In this document: piece after piece, positions 14,904-22,900 of the stretch
How the letters are laid out: the number at the start of each line of letters is the position of its first letter
Numbering within the stretch: the stretch's first letter is position 1
Assembly (NCBI GenBank): GCA_005938025.2
Contig: VCCI02000004.1
Location: 62,001 to 126,000 of the forward strand
DNA length: 64,000 nucleotides
Direction of reading: 5' to 3'
Source: Inquilinus sp. KBS0705
GTDB lineage: Bacteria > Bacteroidota > Bacteroidia > Sphingobacteriales > Sphingobacteriaceae
Notes under the pieces: model-generated
Database searches by the model: none
Seen by the model: the letters and a program-made list of their open reading frames with translations, nothing else
What the model was told of the DNA's origin: nothing
Made by a program: the position numbers and the translations under genes

Positions 14904-17678
14904 TTAGAAGTTAAAGCCCAGGCGCACAAAGAAACGGCGTCCGTTGCCACCCATTTGCACGGCATCACTCGGGCCCGAAGGCTCGTTATTATATGCGTAA
15001 CCTTTAGCACCAACTACATAAGCAAGGTCGGGGTGTACGTTAAACACGTTATCGGCACCTATTGATACGCGTGTTGCTTTGTTTAAACGATAAGCAAAGT
15101 AAATATCGCTGGTTGCTTTACCGCTGTACAGGTACTCATCGGCTAACTGCGCGCTGCCGTCGTCGGTTGGTACGGTTGGGGTAAGCGTGCTGCCATCGCC
15201 ATAACCTAATAGGTCTATTTTACCAAAGTAGGTAAAACGGGCACCAACGGTAAAGCTTTTATGGCCAAACTCGGGGTTAAGCGCAAATTTTTGCGGCGGT
15301 GCAGATGCCAGGATAAACTTCCGCTCGCGCGAGCTTAAAAAGGTTTCGCGCAGTGCAGCTGTTTTACCTAATATTGGCGGATAATTTACCTTATCAATGG
15401 TCATTTTTTGGAAGTTGCCGGTAAACAGCAAACGGTAGCGGTTATCGCCAACGTTTTTGTTGTAGTCTATTACTACATCCAAACCTTTGTTAATGGTATT
15501 AACCGCGTTGGCAAAAAACTGTGCCGAGCTTACATGCAGGCTGTTTAAAGCGCCGGTAAAGGCCGGATCAAGCGTTGGATCTGACGCGCTGAACTGGCCC
15601 GAAAGCACCACCCTATCTGTTACATATATTACATATCCATCTAACGTAAAGCTTAAGCCGGGAATGGGTTTAAAGGTAAAGCCTAAGCCGGCATTTTTTG
15701 AGCGCTCCTGCTTTAAGTTAGGTATACCCGCTGCTTTGGTTATAGTGCTATAGTTTGGCGCAATCTTCACTTCGGATATTACAGTACCCTGCACATTGGT
15801 AAAGGTGTTACTGTAATTGATCTGTTGCAGCGATGGCGCACGGAAACCCGTACCCAATGATCCACGAACATTAAAGTTGCTGGCTATTTTATAGCGGGTG
15901 GCAAACTTACTGGTAAAGCTCGATCCAAAATCACTGTAATGTTCGTAACGGTTGGCAAAGTCTACCAGCCATTGTTTGGTAACATCCAGCTCCAGATCAA
16001 CAAAAGCACCTAAAACCGATCGGTTAGCATTCACCTCATCGGCAGGCTGGTAACCCGGGAAGCCCTGCGATCCCGCTGCTTTTACACCTGCAGGGTCGTA
16101 GTTTTTGTAGGATGCCTCCTCGCCGGCAAATATTTTATAACGCTCGTAGCGGTACTCGCCGCCAAAGCCAAGGTTAAAGCCTTGGGCCGCTTTAGGGAAG
16201 TGTTTATTAAAGTTTAGGTTGGTAGTATTTTGTAAAAACTCCGACCCGCCATCATCAAAATGTGTTTTATCGGGGCCTAACGAGGCATTAAAAGTTTTAT
16301 CGCCAAAAAAGTGAAACTTGTTAGTACCAATGTTATTGCTCAGGTCCCAATCCCAGTCATTGCCCATGGTGCCTTTTAAGCCTGTTGCCAAAGCGATATC
16401 GGTATTGTGGGTTTGTATATGCGGGTTATAGTACGAGTCGCCGCTTGGGTCGCCAAATATGATGCCGCTAACAGGTATCAGGTCGCCACTGGCTGTAGTT
16501 GGGAAACGCTCGGGCCTGCCCGAAAAATTACGGGTAAAGGCATAGGCATCACCGGCTTTATAAGAATAACCGCCAAAGCTGTAAAACGTAGTGCGTGTGC
16601 CGGCAAGTGGTATCTCGTTATTAAAAAATATGGTACCGCTCTTTGATGAGCCATCGCCATTGGCGCGCCTGTAGGGGTTTATAGGTAAGGCGTTAGGGTT
16701 TGATGTAGTGGTATCGTGCGTTTGGCGGTAGGTTTTACCGTTTTTGGCATAATCGCCTGTAAGATTTAAAAAGCCACCGTTTTTACCAACGGGCAGGCCG
16801 TAATTGGCATCAATGGTAATACCGTTACCATCAATAGCGCCGCCATGCGGATAATAGCCCGATACTACGCTTTTGCCAGAATTATAAGTAGGATCGTAAT
16901 AACCCGAGTAGCCTACGTTGGCGGTAAACTCCCCTGTGTTCTTTTTTAATACCAGGTTGATAACACCCGCAATAGCATCCGAACCATATTGGGCCGATGC
17001 ACCGTCGCGCAATATCTCTATCCTGTCGATAGACGCGGTTGGTATCGAACTTAAGTCGACACCGGAATTACCACGGCCACGTGTACCAAATACCGATACA
17101 AAGGCCGTGCTGTGGCGGCGTTTGCCATTTATTAATACCAGGGTTTGGTCGGGGCCTAAGCCTCGCAGCGTACCCAGTTCTACGTGGTCGGCACCGTCAG
17201 ATCCTGATTGTTTGTTGTAGTTGAATGATGGTGCAGAATAGTTTAGTATATCAGTCAGATCTAAACGGCCGGTTGTGGTGGCCGCTTTGCCAATGTTCAC
17301 CACATCAACCGGTACGGCTGTTTCCAGCTTTACACGCCCTGCCGACCGGGTACCTATGGCAACTACTTCGTTCAGTTGGTTAACGTCGCTGCTTAGCGTT
17401 ACATCAATTGTGCTGCGGCCGCCAATGCTTACCGTTAAGGCTTTATAACCTGTATAAGTAAACACCAGGTCGGCAGTTGCAGGCGCCGATAACGAGTATT
17501 CGCCTTTGGCGTTAGTGCTTGAACCTACTGTGCCGCCTTTTATGCGCACACTTACGCCCGGCATGGGCAAGCTGGTTGATGCATCAGTAACGGTACCTGT
17601 TACCGTACTGGTTTGTGCCGATACTATTTGTGTAATAGCAAATAATAACGCGATGATAAAGAGTAGATTTTTCTTCAT
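14904..17678 (-). CDS. TonB-dependent outer-membrane receptor without SusD partner
   Basis: 924 residues: signal peptide (1-21), a carboxypeptidase-regulatory-like beta domain (about 24-110), a TonB plug (about 115-250, with DQTLVLINGKRR and IEILRDGASAQYGSDAIAGVINLV) and a 22-strand barrel ending in aromatic F (RFFVRLGFNF). It imports a substrate across the outer membrane with TonB/ExbBD energy. There is no SusD gene next to it and the plug is of the siderophore/vitamin-receptor type, so the cargo need not be a sugar. It is monocistronic with its own terminator. No Fur-like box could be confirmed upstream. Confidence 0.92.
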   Translation of the reverse strand: MKKNLLFIIALLFAITQIVSAQTSTVTGTVTDASTSLPMPGVSVRIKGGTVGSSTNAKGEYSLSAPATADLVFTYTGYKALTVSIGGRSTIDVTLSSDVNQLNEVVAIGTRSAGRVKLETAVPVDVVNIGKAATTTGRLDLTDILNYSAPSFNYNKQSGSDGADHVELGTLRGLGPDQTLVLINGKRRHSTAFVSVFGTRGRGNSGVDLSSIPTASIDRIEILRDGASAQYGSDAIAGVINLVLKKNTGEFTANVGYSGYYDPTYNSGKSVVSGYYPHGGAIDGNGITIDANYGLPVGKNGGFLNLTGDYAKNGKTYRQTHDTTTSNPNALPINPYRRANGDGSSKSGTIFFNNEIPLAGTRTTFYSFGGYSYKAGDAYAFTRNFSGRPERFPTTASGDLIPVSGIIFGDPSGDSYYNPHIQTHNTDIALATGLKGTMGNDWDWDLSNNIGTNKFHFFGDKTFNASLGPDKTHFDDGGSEFLQNTTNLNFNKHFPKAAQGFNLGFGGEYRYERYKIFAGEEASYKNYDPAGVKAAGSQGFPGYQPADEVNANRSVLGAFVDLELDVTKQWLVDFANRYEHYSDFGSSFTSKFATRYKIASNFNVRGSLGTGFRAPSLQQINYSNTFTNVQGTVISEVKIAPNYSTITKAAGIPNLKQERSKNAGLGFTFKPIPGLSFTLDGYVIYVTDRVVLSGQFSASDPTLDPAFTGALNSLHVSSAQFFANAVNTINKGLDVVIDYNKNVGDNRYRLLFTGNFQKMTIDKVNYPPILGKTAALRETFLSSRERKFILASAPPQKFALNPEFGHKSFTVGARFTYFGKIDLLGYGDGSTLTPTVPTDDGSAQLADEYLYSGKATSDIYFAYRLNKATRVSIGADNVFNVHPDLAYVVGAKGYAYNNEPSGPSDAVQMGGNGRRFFVRLGFNF

Positions 17679-17914
17679 ATGGGGGTATTTAAGGGGATGA
17701 AACTTGTTTAAATCTCAACGTAAGATAACAATTATTGAATAATTATCAGTTAAAATCATTTTTAGTTGATAAATTTTAAATGACAATTTAAGTGTTAAGT
17801 AAATTAACCCGCCTTTTTAATAATATTATTTCGGGCATGGCTTATTTGTCAAAAACACAATTATTGTCATGCCAGTACCACAAATAGCATTTAATATAAA
17901 ATAACATTTGCATA

Positions 17915-17936
17915 ATATAGACCGAACGGTCTATAT
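17915..17936 (+). promoter_or_regulatory. TetR operator (copy 1, autoregulatory)
   Basis: Perfect palindrome with 10-base arms ATATAGACCG and CGGTCTATAT around AA, 24 bases before the TetR start. A near copy precedes the SDR gene downstream. A TAACATTTG sequence just upstream could be a degenerate -7 box, placing the operator over the transcription start. Confidence 0.75.
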
Positions 17937-17959
17937 TTGATCCATCAAACCGAAAGGGC

Positions 17960-18547
17960 ATGACAAAAGCAGAAAGAACACGCCAGTTTATAATAGAGCA
18001 AGCCGCCCCCTTGTTTAACACCAAAGGTGTTGCGGGGACTGCCATGAGCGATATTATGGAAGCCACTAAAATGGCTAAAGGCGGGTTATACGGCCATTTT
18101 GAAAGCAAGGAAGAATTATCGTACGCCGTGGTTGATTACAGTTTAAACCTGCTGGCCGATAAATTAACGCTGGCCCTAAGTAAAGCGGCTACTCAAAAAG
18201 ATAAGCTGTTTGCCTTTGTCGACTTTTGGAGCAAGCCAAACCAATGCCATTTACAGGGCGGCTGCCCCATGATGAATTTTGGCATGGAGGCTGATGATAC
18301 CAACCCGGTTATCAGGCAAAAAATAAAGGCCAACATTGAGGGTTCGATAGAATTGATAAAGTGTATTATAAGCACCGGTATAGCCAATGGCGAATTTAAA
18401 GCTGATTGGGATGCCAAAGAATTTGCTATTAGAGTATTTGCCATGATGGAAGGCGGCACCATGATATCGCGCGTTATTGGCAATGATGACTTTATGGCAA
18501 TTATTACAAAATCACTTAAAAGAGAAATTGAAAACCAGGTTGTATAA
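17960..18547 (+). CDS. TetR/AcrR-family repressor
   Basis: 195 residues. The N-terminal helix-turn-helix is clear: TRQFIIEQAAPLFNTKGVAGTAMSDIMEATKMAKGGLYGHFESKEEL (about 7-53). The C-terminal ligand domain carries the subgroup signature CHLQGGCPMMNFGMEADDTNPV, typical of TetR_C_16/YcdC-like regulators that often respond to electrophiles or quinones. It faces a palindromic operator, and a matching site precedes the downstream short-chain dehydrogenase, so it probably represses itself and that gene. Confidence 0.9.
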   Translation: MTKAERTRQFIIEQAAPLFNTKGVAGTAMSDIMEATKMAKGGLYGHFESKEELSYAVVDYSLNLLADKLTLALSKAATQKDKLFAFVDFWSKPNQCHLQGGCPMMNFGMEADDTNPVIRQKIKANIEGSIELIKCIISTGIANGEFKADWDAKEFAIRVFAMMEGGTMISRVIGNDDFMAIITKSLKREIENQVV

Positions 18548-18567
18548 GCCTTTTTTTATGACACAAG

Positions 18568-18590
18568 AAAAGACCGATAGGTCTATAATA
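18568..18590 (+). promoter_or_regulatory. TetR operator (copy 2, in front of the SDR gene)
   Basis: AAAGACCGATAGGTCTAT matches the core of the upstream palindrome (ATAGACCGAACGGTCTAT) at 16 of 18 positions. It lies between the repressor stop and the SDR start. Confidence 0.7.
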
Positions 18591-18624
18591 TAATTCACAA
18601 ACAAAATAATAACAACAATAAAAA

Positions 18625-19365
18625 ATGAAAACTCAAAAGATCGCTCTGATAACCGGAGCCAACCGCGGATTAGGATTTGAAACCGCTAAACAATTAGGAG
18701 AACAAGGTGTAACTGTAATTTTAGGTGCACGCCAGCTAAGCGCAGCAAACGAAGCTGCCGATAAACTAAAGCAACAAGGCATTGATGCCTATGGTATACA
18801 ACTGGATGTAACTAACGATGCCGACCGTAAAGCTGCTGCCAAACAAATAGAGGAACAATTTGGCCGCTTAGATATACTAATAAACAACGCTGGCGTATCA
18901 TCAAAGGGAGCATCGTTATTTGAAAACAAAACGGTTGCCACCACTGCCGATGAATTTGAATACGTATTTGGCATTAATTTGTTTAGCCTGGTATATTTAA
19001 CAAACGAGCTGCTACCATTAATCAAGAAAAGTGACGCAGGCCGTATTGTAAACTTATCAAGCATATTAGGGTCGCTTACCTTACACTCGCAGCCCGATAG
19101 TCCTATAGCTTCTATGAAAAGGTTGGCTTATAACGCTTCAAAAACAGCTTTAAACGTTTTCACTAACCACCTGGCTGTTGAACTGGAAGGCACCAACATT
19201 AAAGTAAACTCGGCTCATCCGGGCTGGGTTAAAACCGACCTGGGCAGCGATGCCGCCCCTATGGAAATTGTTGACGGCGCTAAAACCAGCGTTGAACTGG
19301 CTTTAATTGGCGAGGATGGCCCCAACGGCCGTTTTATACACTTAGGCGAGGAATTACCCTGGTAA
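18625..19365 (+). CDS. Short-chain dehydrogenase/reductase (carbonyl-reductase-like)
   Basis: 246 residues, classical SDR Rossmann fold. The cofactor motif TGANRGLG is at residues 10-17 (Arg suggests NADPH), the structural motif NNAG near 91, and the catalytic Ser (VNLSSILG) plus YNASK complete the active site. Substrate unknown; the close homologues I know reduce carbonyls or quinones. Its promoter region carries a copy of the TetR operator, so it is probably induced by the ligand sensed by that repressor. Followed by a strong terminator. Confidence 0.92.
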   Translation: MKTQKIALITGANRGLGFETAKQLGEQGVTVILGARQLSAANEAADKLKQQGIDAYGIQLDVTNDADRKAAAKQIEEQFGRLDILINNAGVSSKGASLFENKTVATTADEFEYVFGINLFSLVYLTNELLPLIKKSDAGRIVNLSSILGSLTLHSQPDSPIASMKRLAYNASKTALNVFTNHLAVELEGTNIKVNSAHPGWVKTDLGSDAAPMEIVDGAKTSVELALIGEDGPNGRFIHLGEELPW

Positions 19366-19385
19366 TTAAATAAGCCTGTAAATGC

Positions 19386-19425
19386 AAAAGCCGCCCCGAT
19401 AATATCGATGGCGGCTTTTTTTCGT
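19386..19425. terminator. Terminator between SDR gene and Spy-like gene
   Basis: AAAAGCCGCC/GGCGGCTTTT stem with inner CGAT/ATCG pairing and a T-run on the plus strand. It probably serves both convergent genes. Confidence 0.85.
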
Positions 19426-19430
19426 ATCGG

Positions 19431-19829
19431 CTAAAATAATCCTTGGGCAGGTGTTTTTACTTTATCACCTCTTTTGTGTTTCATTCTATCCTTCATTTGC
19501 GCTTTTAGCTCAGCATATTTAGTTTGCTGGTCGGCAGTTAAAACAGCTTTCAATTGTCCGTCAAGGTTGGTTAGCACAGCTCTGCGAGCCTGGCGGTTTG
19601 CCTTACGGTCGGTTGATCTGTTTTGTTTAAGGCTATCCATCTGTACTGCTTTAGTCAGTAAAATAGCATTCACCTTTACCGATTGATCGGCAGTAAGGTC
19701 TAACTTCTTCTGCAGCACTTGGGTCATGTGCTGTGCCTTTTGCTCTGGCGTTTTGTGTGCCTTGGTTTGTGCGTTAGCCATTGCTCCAAGCCCGGCCACC
19801 ATCATTATCATCAAAATTAATTTTTTCAT
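19431..19829 (-). CDS. Exported Spy/CpxP-like LTxxQ protein
   Basis: 132 residues from the ATG that yields signal peptide MKKLILMIMMVAGLGAMANAQ; upstream in-frame residues are not needed. The mature protein is basic and helical and has two LTADQ repeats (LDLTADQSVKVNAI and AVLTADQQTKYAEL) separated by an Arg-rich linker (RKANRQARRAVL). The pattern is shared with periplasmic Spy/CpxP relatives that bind unfolded proteins or act in metal stress. The role is inferred only from this similarity. A short motif pair of the same kind occurs in the exported protein near 3 kb. Confidence 0.8.
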   Translation of the reverse strand: MKKLILMIMMVAGLGAMANAQTKAHKTPEQKAQHMTQVLQKKLDLTADQSVKVNAILLTKAVQMDSLKQNRSTDRKANRQARRAVLTNLDGQLKAVLTADQQTKYAELKAQMKDRMKHKRGDKVKTPAQGLF

Positions 19830-19919
19830 TTTTTTTAAATTTGATGGTATGACCCTGAAAAACCAGCCATGGTTTAACCCGTATTTGCTTAAATTCAATC
19901 TGTAGTTAATTTGTTACAA

Positions 19920-20924
19920 TTATAGCTTATTGTCCTTTCCGGTTTTATCCATGCTTGCTACATATAAGGTAAGTTCTTTAGTAAAGCTATCCAGGTCAAG
20001 CGCGGATGTTTCCATGTAACTTACCAGCTTTTTAAGGGTGGCCGGTGCTTTTATATACTGCTCTAATACACAAGACAAACCCAAAATGTTGGCTATAGGC
20101 TGCCTTACCCTATGGTGGGTAATAAACATCATTTGCTCTAAGCCTTTAATATAATTTTTTAATACATCTTCTGCTTTCTTAATTTTAATATAGGCTTTTG
20201 ATAGTTCTTCGGCGCGCTTTTCCTTTTCTTGGTTTTGAAAGTGTAATTCAGTATTGGCTACGCTTAACTCTGCTGCACGGTTCTCTTTTTCGGTATTTTG
20301 ATATTTAAGTTCGGTATTGGCTATTGCCAGTTCCGAGGCTCGGTTCTCTTTTTCGGTATTCTGAAAAGCAAGTTCGTCATTAGCAACAGCCAGCTCTGCA
20401 GCCCTATTTCCTTTTTCGGTGTTCTGAAAAGCCAGCTCTTTATTAGCGATGATCAATTCGGCCGCTCGCTTATTTTTTTCAAAATATAATTCAATAAGTT
20501 CCTTATTGGCAAGTAATAGTTCGGCAGCACGCTTCTCTTTTTCTTTGTTTTGAAAAGCAAGTTCTTTATTAGCTATTATCAGTTCGGCGGCTCGTTTTTC
20601 TTTTTCTCCATTTTGAAAAAGCAGCTCCATATTAGCAATAATCAGTTCGGCTGCGCGCTCCTCTTTTTGCTGATTTTGAAAAACAAGTTCCTTATTGGCT
20701 ATGATCAGTTCGGCAGCACGGGCTTCTTTTTCCCGATACTGGTAAGCAAGTTTCTTATTAGCAATAATTAGTTCAGCTGCAATTTTCTCGTTTTCCCGGT
20801 TTTGGTTGGCACGTTCCTTATCGGCTATCATTAATTCGGTTGCCCTTTGCTCGCGTTCATCTTGTTTAATGGCGGCGCCATTTGCAAGAACGGCCGAATC
20901 TTCCTTCCCGTTTTTTTTCTTCAT
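19920..20924 (-). CDS. Tandem-repeat coiled-coil protein with histidine-kinase-like H-box
   Basis: 334 residues, no signal peptide. Residues 23-253 are eleven consecutive 21-residue units of consensus EKEKRAAELIIANKELAFQN, forming three heptads each and a continuous coiled coil. After a linker, HHRVRQPIANILGLSCVL (from 270) closely resembles the H-box and dimerisation helices of Bacteroidota histidine kinases. The protein ends about 65 residues later with no N, G1 or G2 boxes, so no ATP-binding domain exists. It may be phosphorylated by another kinase, act as a dimer scaffold, or be a shortened kinase; no frameshifted continuation is visible in the 19.83-19.92 kb gap. No response regulator is adjacent. 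Confidence 0.8.
   Translation of the reverse strand: MKKKNGKEDSAVLANGAAIKQDEREQRATELMIADKERANQNRENEKIAAELIIANKKLAYQYREKEARAAELIIANKELVFQNQQKEERAAELIIANMELLFQNGEKEKRAAELIIANKELAFQNKEKEKRAAELLLANKELIELYFEKNKRAAELIIANKELAFQNTEKGNRAAELAVANDELAFQNTEKENRASELAIANTELKYQNTEKENRAAELSVANTELHFQNQEKEKRAEELSKAYIKIKKAEDVLKNYIKGLEQMMFITHHRVRQPIANILGLSCVLEQYIKAPATLKKLVSYMETSALDLDSFTKELTLYVASMDKTGKDNKL
20166..20858 (-). repeat. Eleven tandem 63-bp coding repeats
   Basis: The coding DNA for residues 23-253 of the coiled-coil protein consists of eleven exact-length 63-bp units without frame change. Units differ by scattered substitutions; the middle ones are most alike. Confidence 0.9.
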
Positions 20925-21083
20925 AGCCGTTTTGATAAAGTGGGTCTACTGCTTAACACACAATTTAAGCAATAAATTACATTTGGAATGATAAATGTTT
21001 AATTGACTGCTATTAAAATGATTTTTGCGTAATAATTATAGCTATAAGCAAAAACAATGCTTTAAGCTTATAAAAACGGTTGT

Positions 21084-21845
21084 CTATGTTTGGATAATAA
21101 AGTCATTTAGTGTTATCAGGTTATTAATGGCATCGCCCATTGTATTATTAAAATAGGCATAAACGGTTTTGCCATCATGTATATAATCAATGATGTATTG
21201 AGCATACTCGTATAAAAAGGCATCGGTGTAGCTGCCGCGGTAACCACCGTTTGGCCCATGAAAACGCAGGTAAACAAAATCGGCTTCCTGGTCTATGATT
21301 GGTGTGATGGATTTTGGCATGTCCTGTATCACCATCACTGCATTATAATCATCTAACAAGCGGTAAATATCATCGGCATACCAGCTTTTGTTTCTAAACT
21401 CTACTGCCACATCCCAACTGTTTTCAACATCGGCCTGGCGTATGGTCTCTAAAAGCTTTTGTAATTGCATGCGGGTGGCTATGCCTGTACCTGGCGGCAA
21501 TTGTATAAGCAGGCTGCCTTTTTTATCACCGGCAGCATTTATCACTTGCATAAAGCGGTCCACATCGGCAGGGTTAAATTGAAGCTCTTTGTTATGGGTG
21601 ATGTCGCGCCAAAGCTTATAAGTAAACTTAAACCCCTCGGGTACATCAAGCGCCCATTTATTTACAGTTTTAGCTTGCGGTATTTTATAAAACGAGCTGT
21701 TTACCTCGATACTGTTAAACAACGATGCATAATAACAAAGCCGGCTTTTTTCCTGGTATTCGGGCGGGTATAATTGCTTGTTGGGCACAGGCAACACCAA
21801 CCCGCTGGTGCCCGAATAGAATTTTATTGGCTCATCAATTGTCAT
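21084..21845 (-). CDS. DUF72 protein (TIM-barrel)
   Basis: 253 residues. Motifs of DUF72/YecE: FYSGTSGLVLP, YYASLFNSIEVNSSFYKIP, FKFTYKLWRDITHNKEL, VAVEFRNKSWY, DFVYLRFHGPNGGYRGSY and TVYAYFNNTMGD. The fold is a TIM barrel; the activity is not established. No signal peptide. Stands alone on the minus strand, divergent from the TetR gene that precedes the efflux operon. Confidence 0.92.
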   Translation of the reverse strand: MTIDEPIKFYSGTSGLVLPVPNKQLYPPEYQEKSRLCYYASLFNSIEVNSSFYKIPQAKTVNKWALDVPEGFKFTYKLWRDITHNKELQFNPADVDRFMQVINAAGDKKGSLLIQLPPGTGIATRMQLQKLLETIRQADVENSWDVAVEFRNKSWYADDIYRLLDDYNAVMVIQDMPKSITPIIDQEADFVYLRFHGPNGGYRGSYTDAFLYEYAQYIIDYIHDGKTVYAYFNNTMGDAINNLITLNDFIIQT

Positions 21846-21958
21846 ACAATGGTATTATATACTTGTAAACACCGCATTTGAGCAATTGATTTGACAATAA
21901 GTAACGCATAACTAACATTTGTGACATTTCGATGTACATTAAATTTAATTTATCGCTG

Positions 21959-21966
21959 TACATTTG
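21959..21966 (+). promoter_or_regulatory. Candidate -7 element for the efflux TetR gene
   Basis: TACATTTG fits TAnnTTTG and lies 36 bases before the ATG. The palindrome at 21973-21993 overlaps the expected transcription start, as expected for autorepression. No convincing -33 element was seen. Confidence 0.4.
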
Positions 21967-21972
21967 CTTAAC

Positions 21973-21993
21973 GGTGTTAAATTAATTTACACC
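21973..21993 (+). promoter_or_regulatory. Near-palindromic operator before the efflux TetR gene
   Basis: GGTG-T-TAAATTAATTTA-CACC: perfect dyad symmetry apart from one extra T. It shares the GTTAAAT core with the sites between this gene and the pump operon. Confidence 0.55.
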
Positions 21994-22001
21994 CTACAAA
22001 A

Positions 22002-22604
22002 ATGGCAAGTAAAGACAGGATATTACGTTTGAAAGAAGAAACCAGGATAAACATCCTGGATGCTGCGCTTCAAATTGTGAAGGAAGAAGGATGGCAGGCT
22101 TTAAGCATGCGCAAAATTGCCGATGTAATTGAATACACCGCTCCTATTATATACGAGTACTTCGCAAATAAGGAAGCAATTTTATTAGAGCTTACCCGCA
22201 AGGGCTTTTTATTGTTATCAAAAGACTTAGAGGAAGCTAAAAGCCATCACCGCCTGCCGGCCAAACAACTGGAAGCCATGTGGCTGGCTTATTGGAATTT
22301 TGCTTTTGCTAATAAACAGCTTTACCAGGTAATGTTTGGTGTAAGCACCAACTGTTGCTGCGAACTGGTTAACAGCTTACCCGAAGCCGATTTGCCATGG
22401 GATCAGTTTACCGGTGTTATTGGCCAATTGATGAACATATCAGATATGGAATCGGAAGTTATTTGTACCAAGTACTACACTTTTTGGAGCGTAGTGCACG
22501 GGCTGGTTTCTATCAACCTGCTTAACAGGGGCAATACCGATGATATAAATAAGCAGGTATTAAGAGATGCCATCACCGGTATAATTAGGTCGATCACCCC
22601 TTAA
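22002..22604 (+). CDS. TetR/AcrR-family regulator of the adjacent RND pump
   Basis: 200 residues. N-terminal helix-turn-helix: TRINILDAALQIVKEEGWQALSMRKIADVIEYTAPIIYEYFANKEAIL (about 14-60). The C-terminal effector domain contains an unusual CCCEL triple cysteine near residue 118 that might sense metal or oxidant; this is speculation. The gene lies directly before the RND efflux operon on the same strand, with palindromes on both sides, so repression of itself and the pump is likely. Confidence 0.9.
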   Translation: MASKDRILRLKEETRINILDAALQIVKEEGWQALSMRKIADVIEYTAPIIYEYFANKEAILLELTRKGFLLLSKDLEEAKSHHRLPAKQLEAMWLAYWNFAFANKQLYQVMFGVSTNCCCELVNSLPEADLPWDQFTGVIGQLMNISDMESEVICTKYYTFWSVVHGLVSINLLNRGNTDDINKQVLRDAITGIIRSITP

Positions 22605-22625
22605 TTTTTTTAATACAAAAGCTAC

Positions 22626-22646
22626 ATCGTTAAATAATTTAACGAT
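22626..22646 (+). promoter_or_regulatory. Perfect palindrome, probable TetR operator of the RND operon
   Basis: Arms ATCGTTAAAT and ATTTAACGAT around one A, just after the TetR stop. Two further GTTAAAT-containing half sites occur at about 22646-22653 and 22722-22730, giving a cluster in the leader of the pump operon. Confidence 0.65.
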
Positions 22647-22900
22647 GTTAAATAACAAGCACAACATTAATACTATATATCATGAAAGCAATTTATCTAA
22701 CTCCACCATTACAACTTAACAGTGTTAAATATCCTAACAATATTAAATATTGTAAAAATTAGCTTAATAATAACTCACAAATTACAAGTATTACAATATA
22801 ACACACAATAAATAATAAAATGAAAACTACTAACTCCATATATATAAACAGTATCCGGGAGACCCTAAACCCCGACCGATCACCTTTAAAACTCATCATC

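Noticed and set aside
20298..20771. Several antisense frames over the coiled-coil gene
   Set aside because: They are mirror products of the tandem repeat and have no independent support.
20166..20858. Regular 63-bp tandem repeats that could suggest a repeat array or CRISPR
   Set aside because: They stay in one reading frame and encode a coiled coil; there are no unique spacers.
22820..22900. Upstream ATG for the efflux adaptor
   Set aside because: It would put 27 polar residues before a lipoprotein signal; kept only as an alternative.
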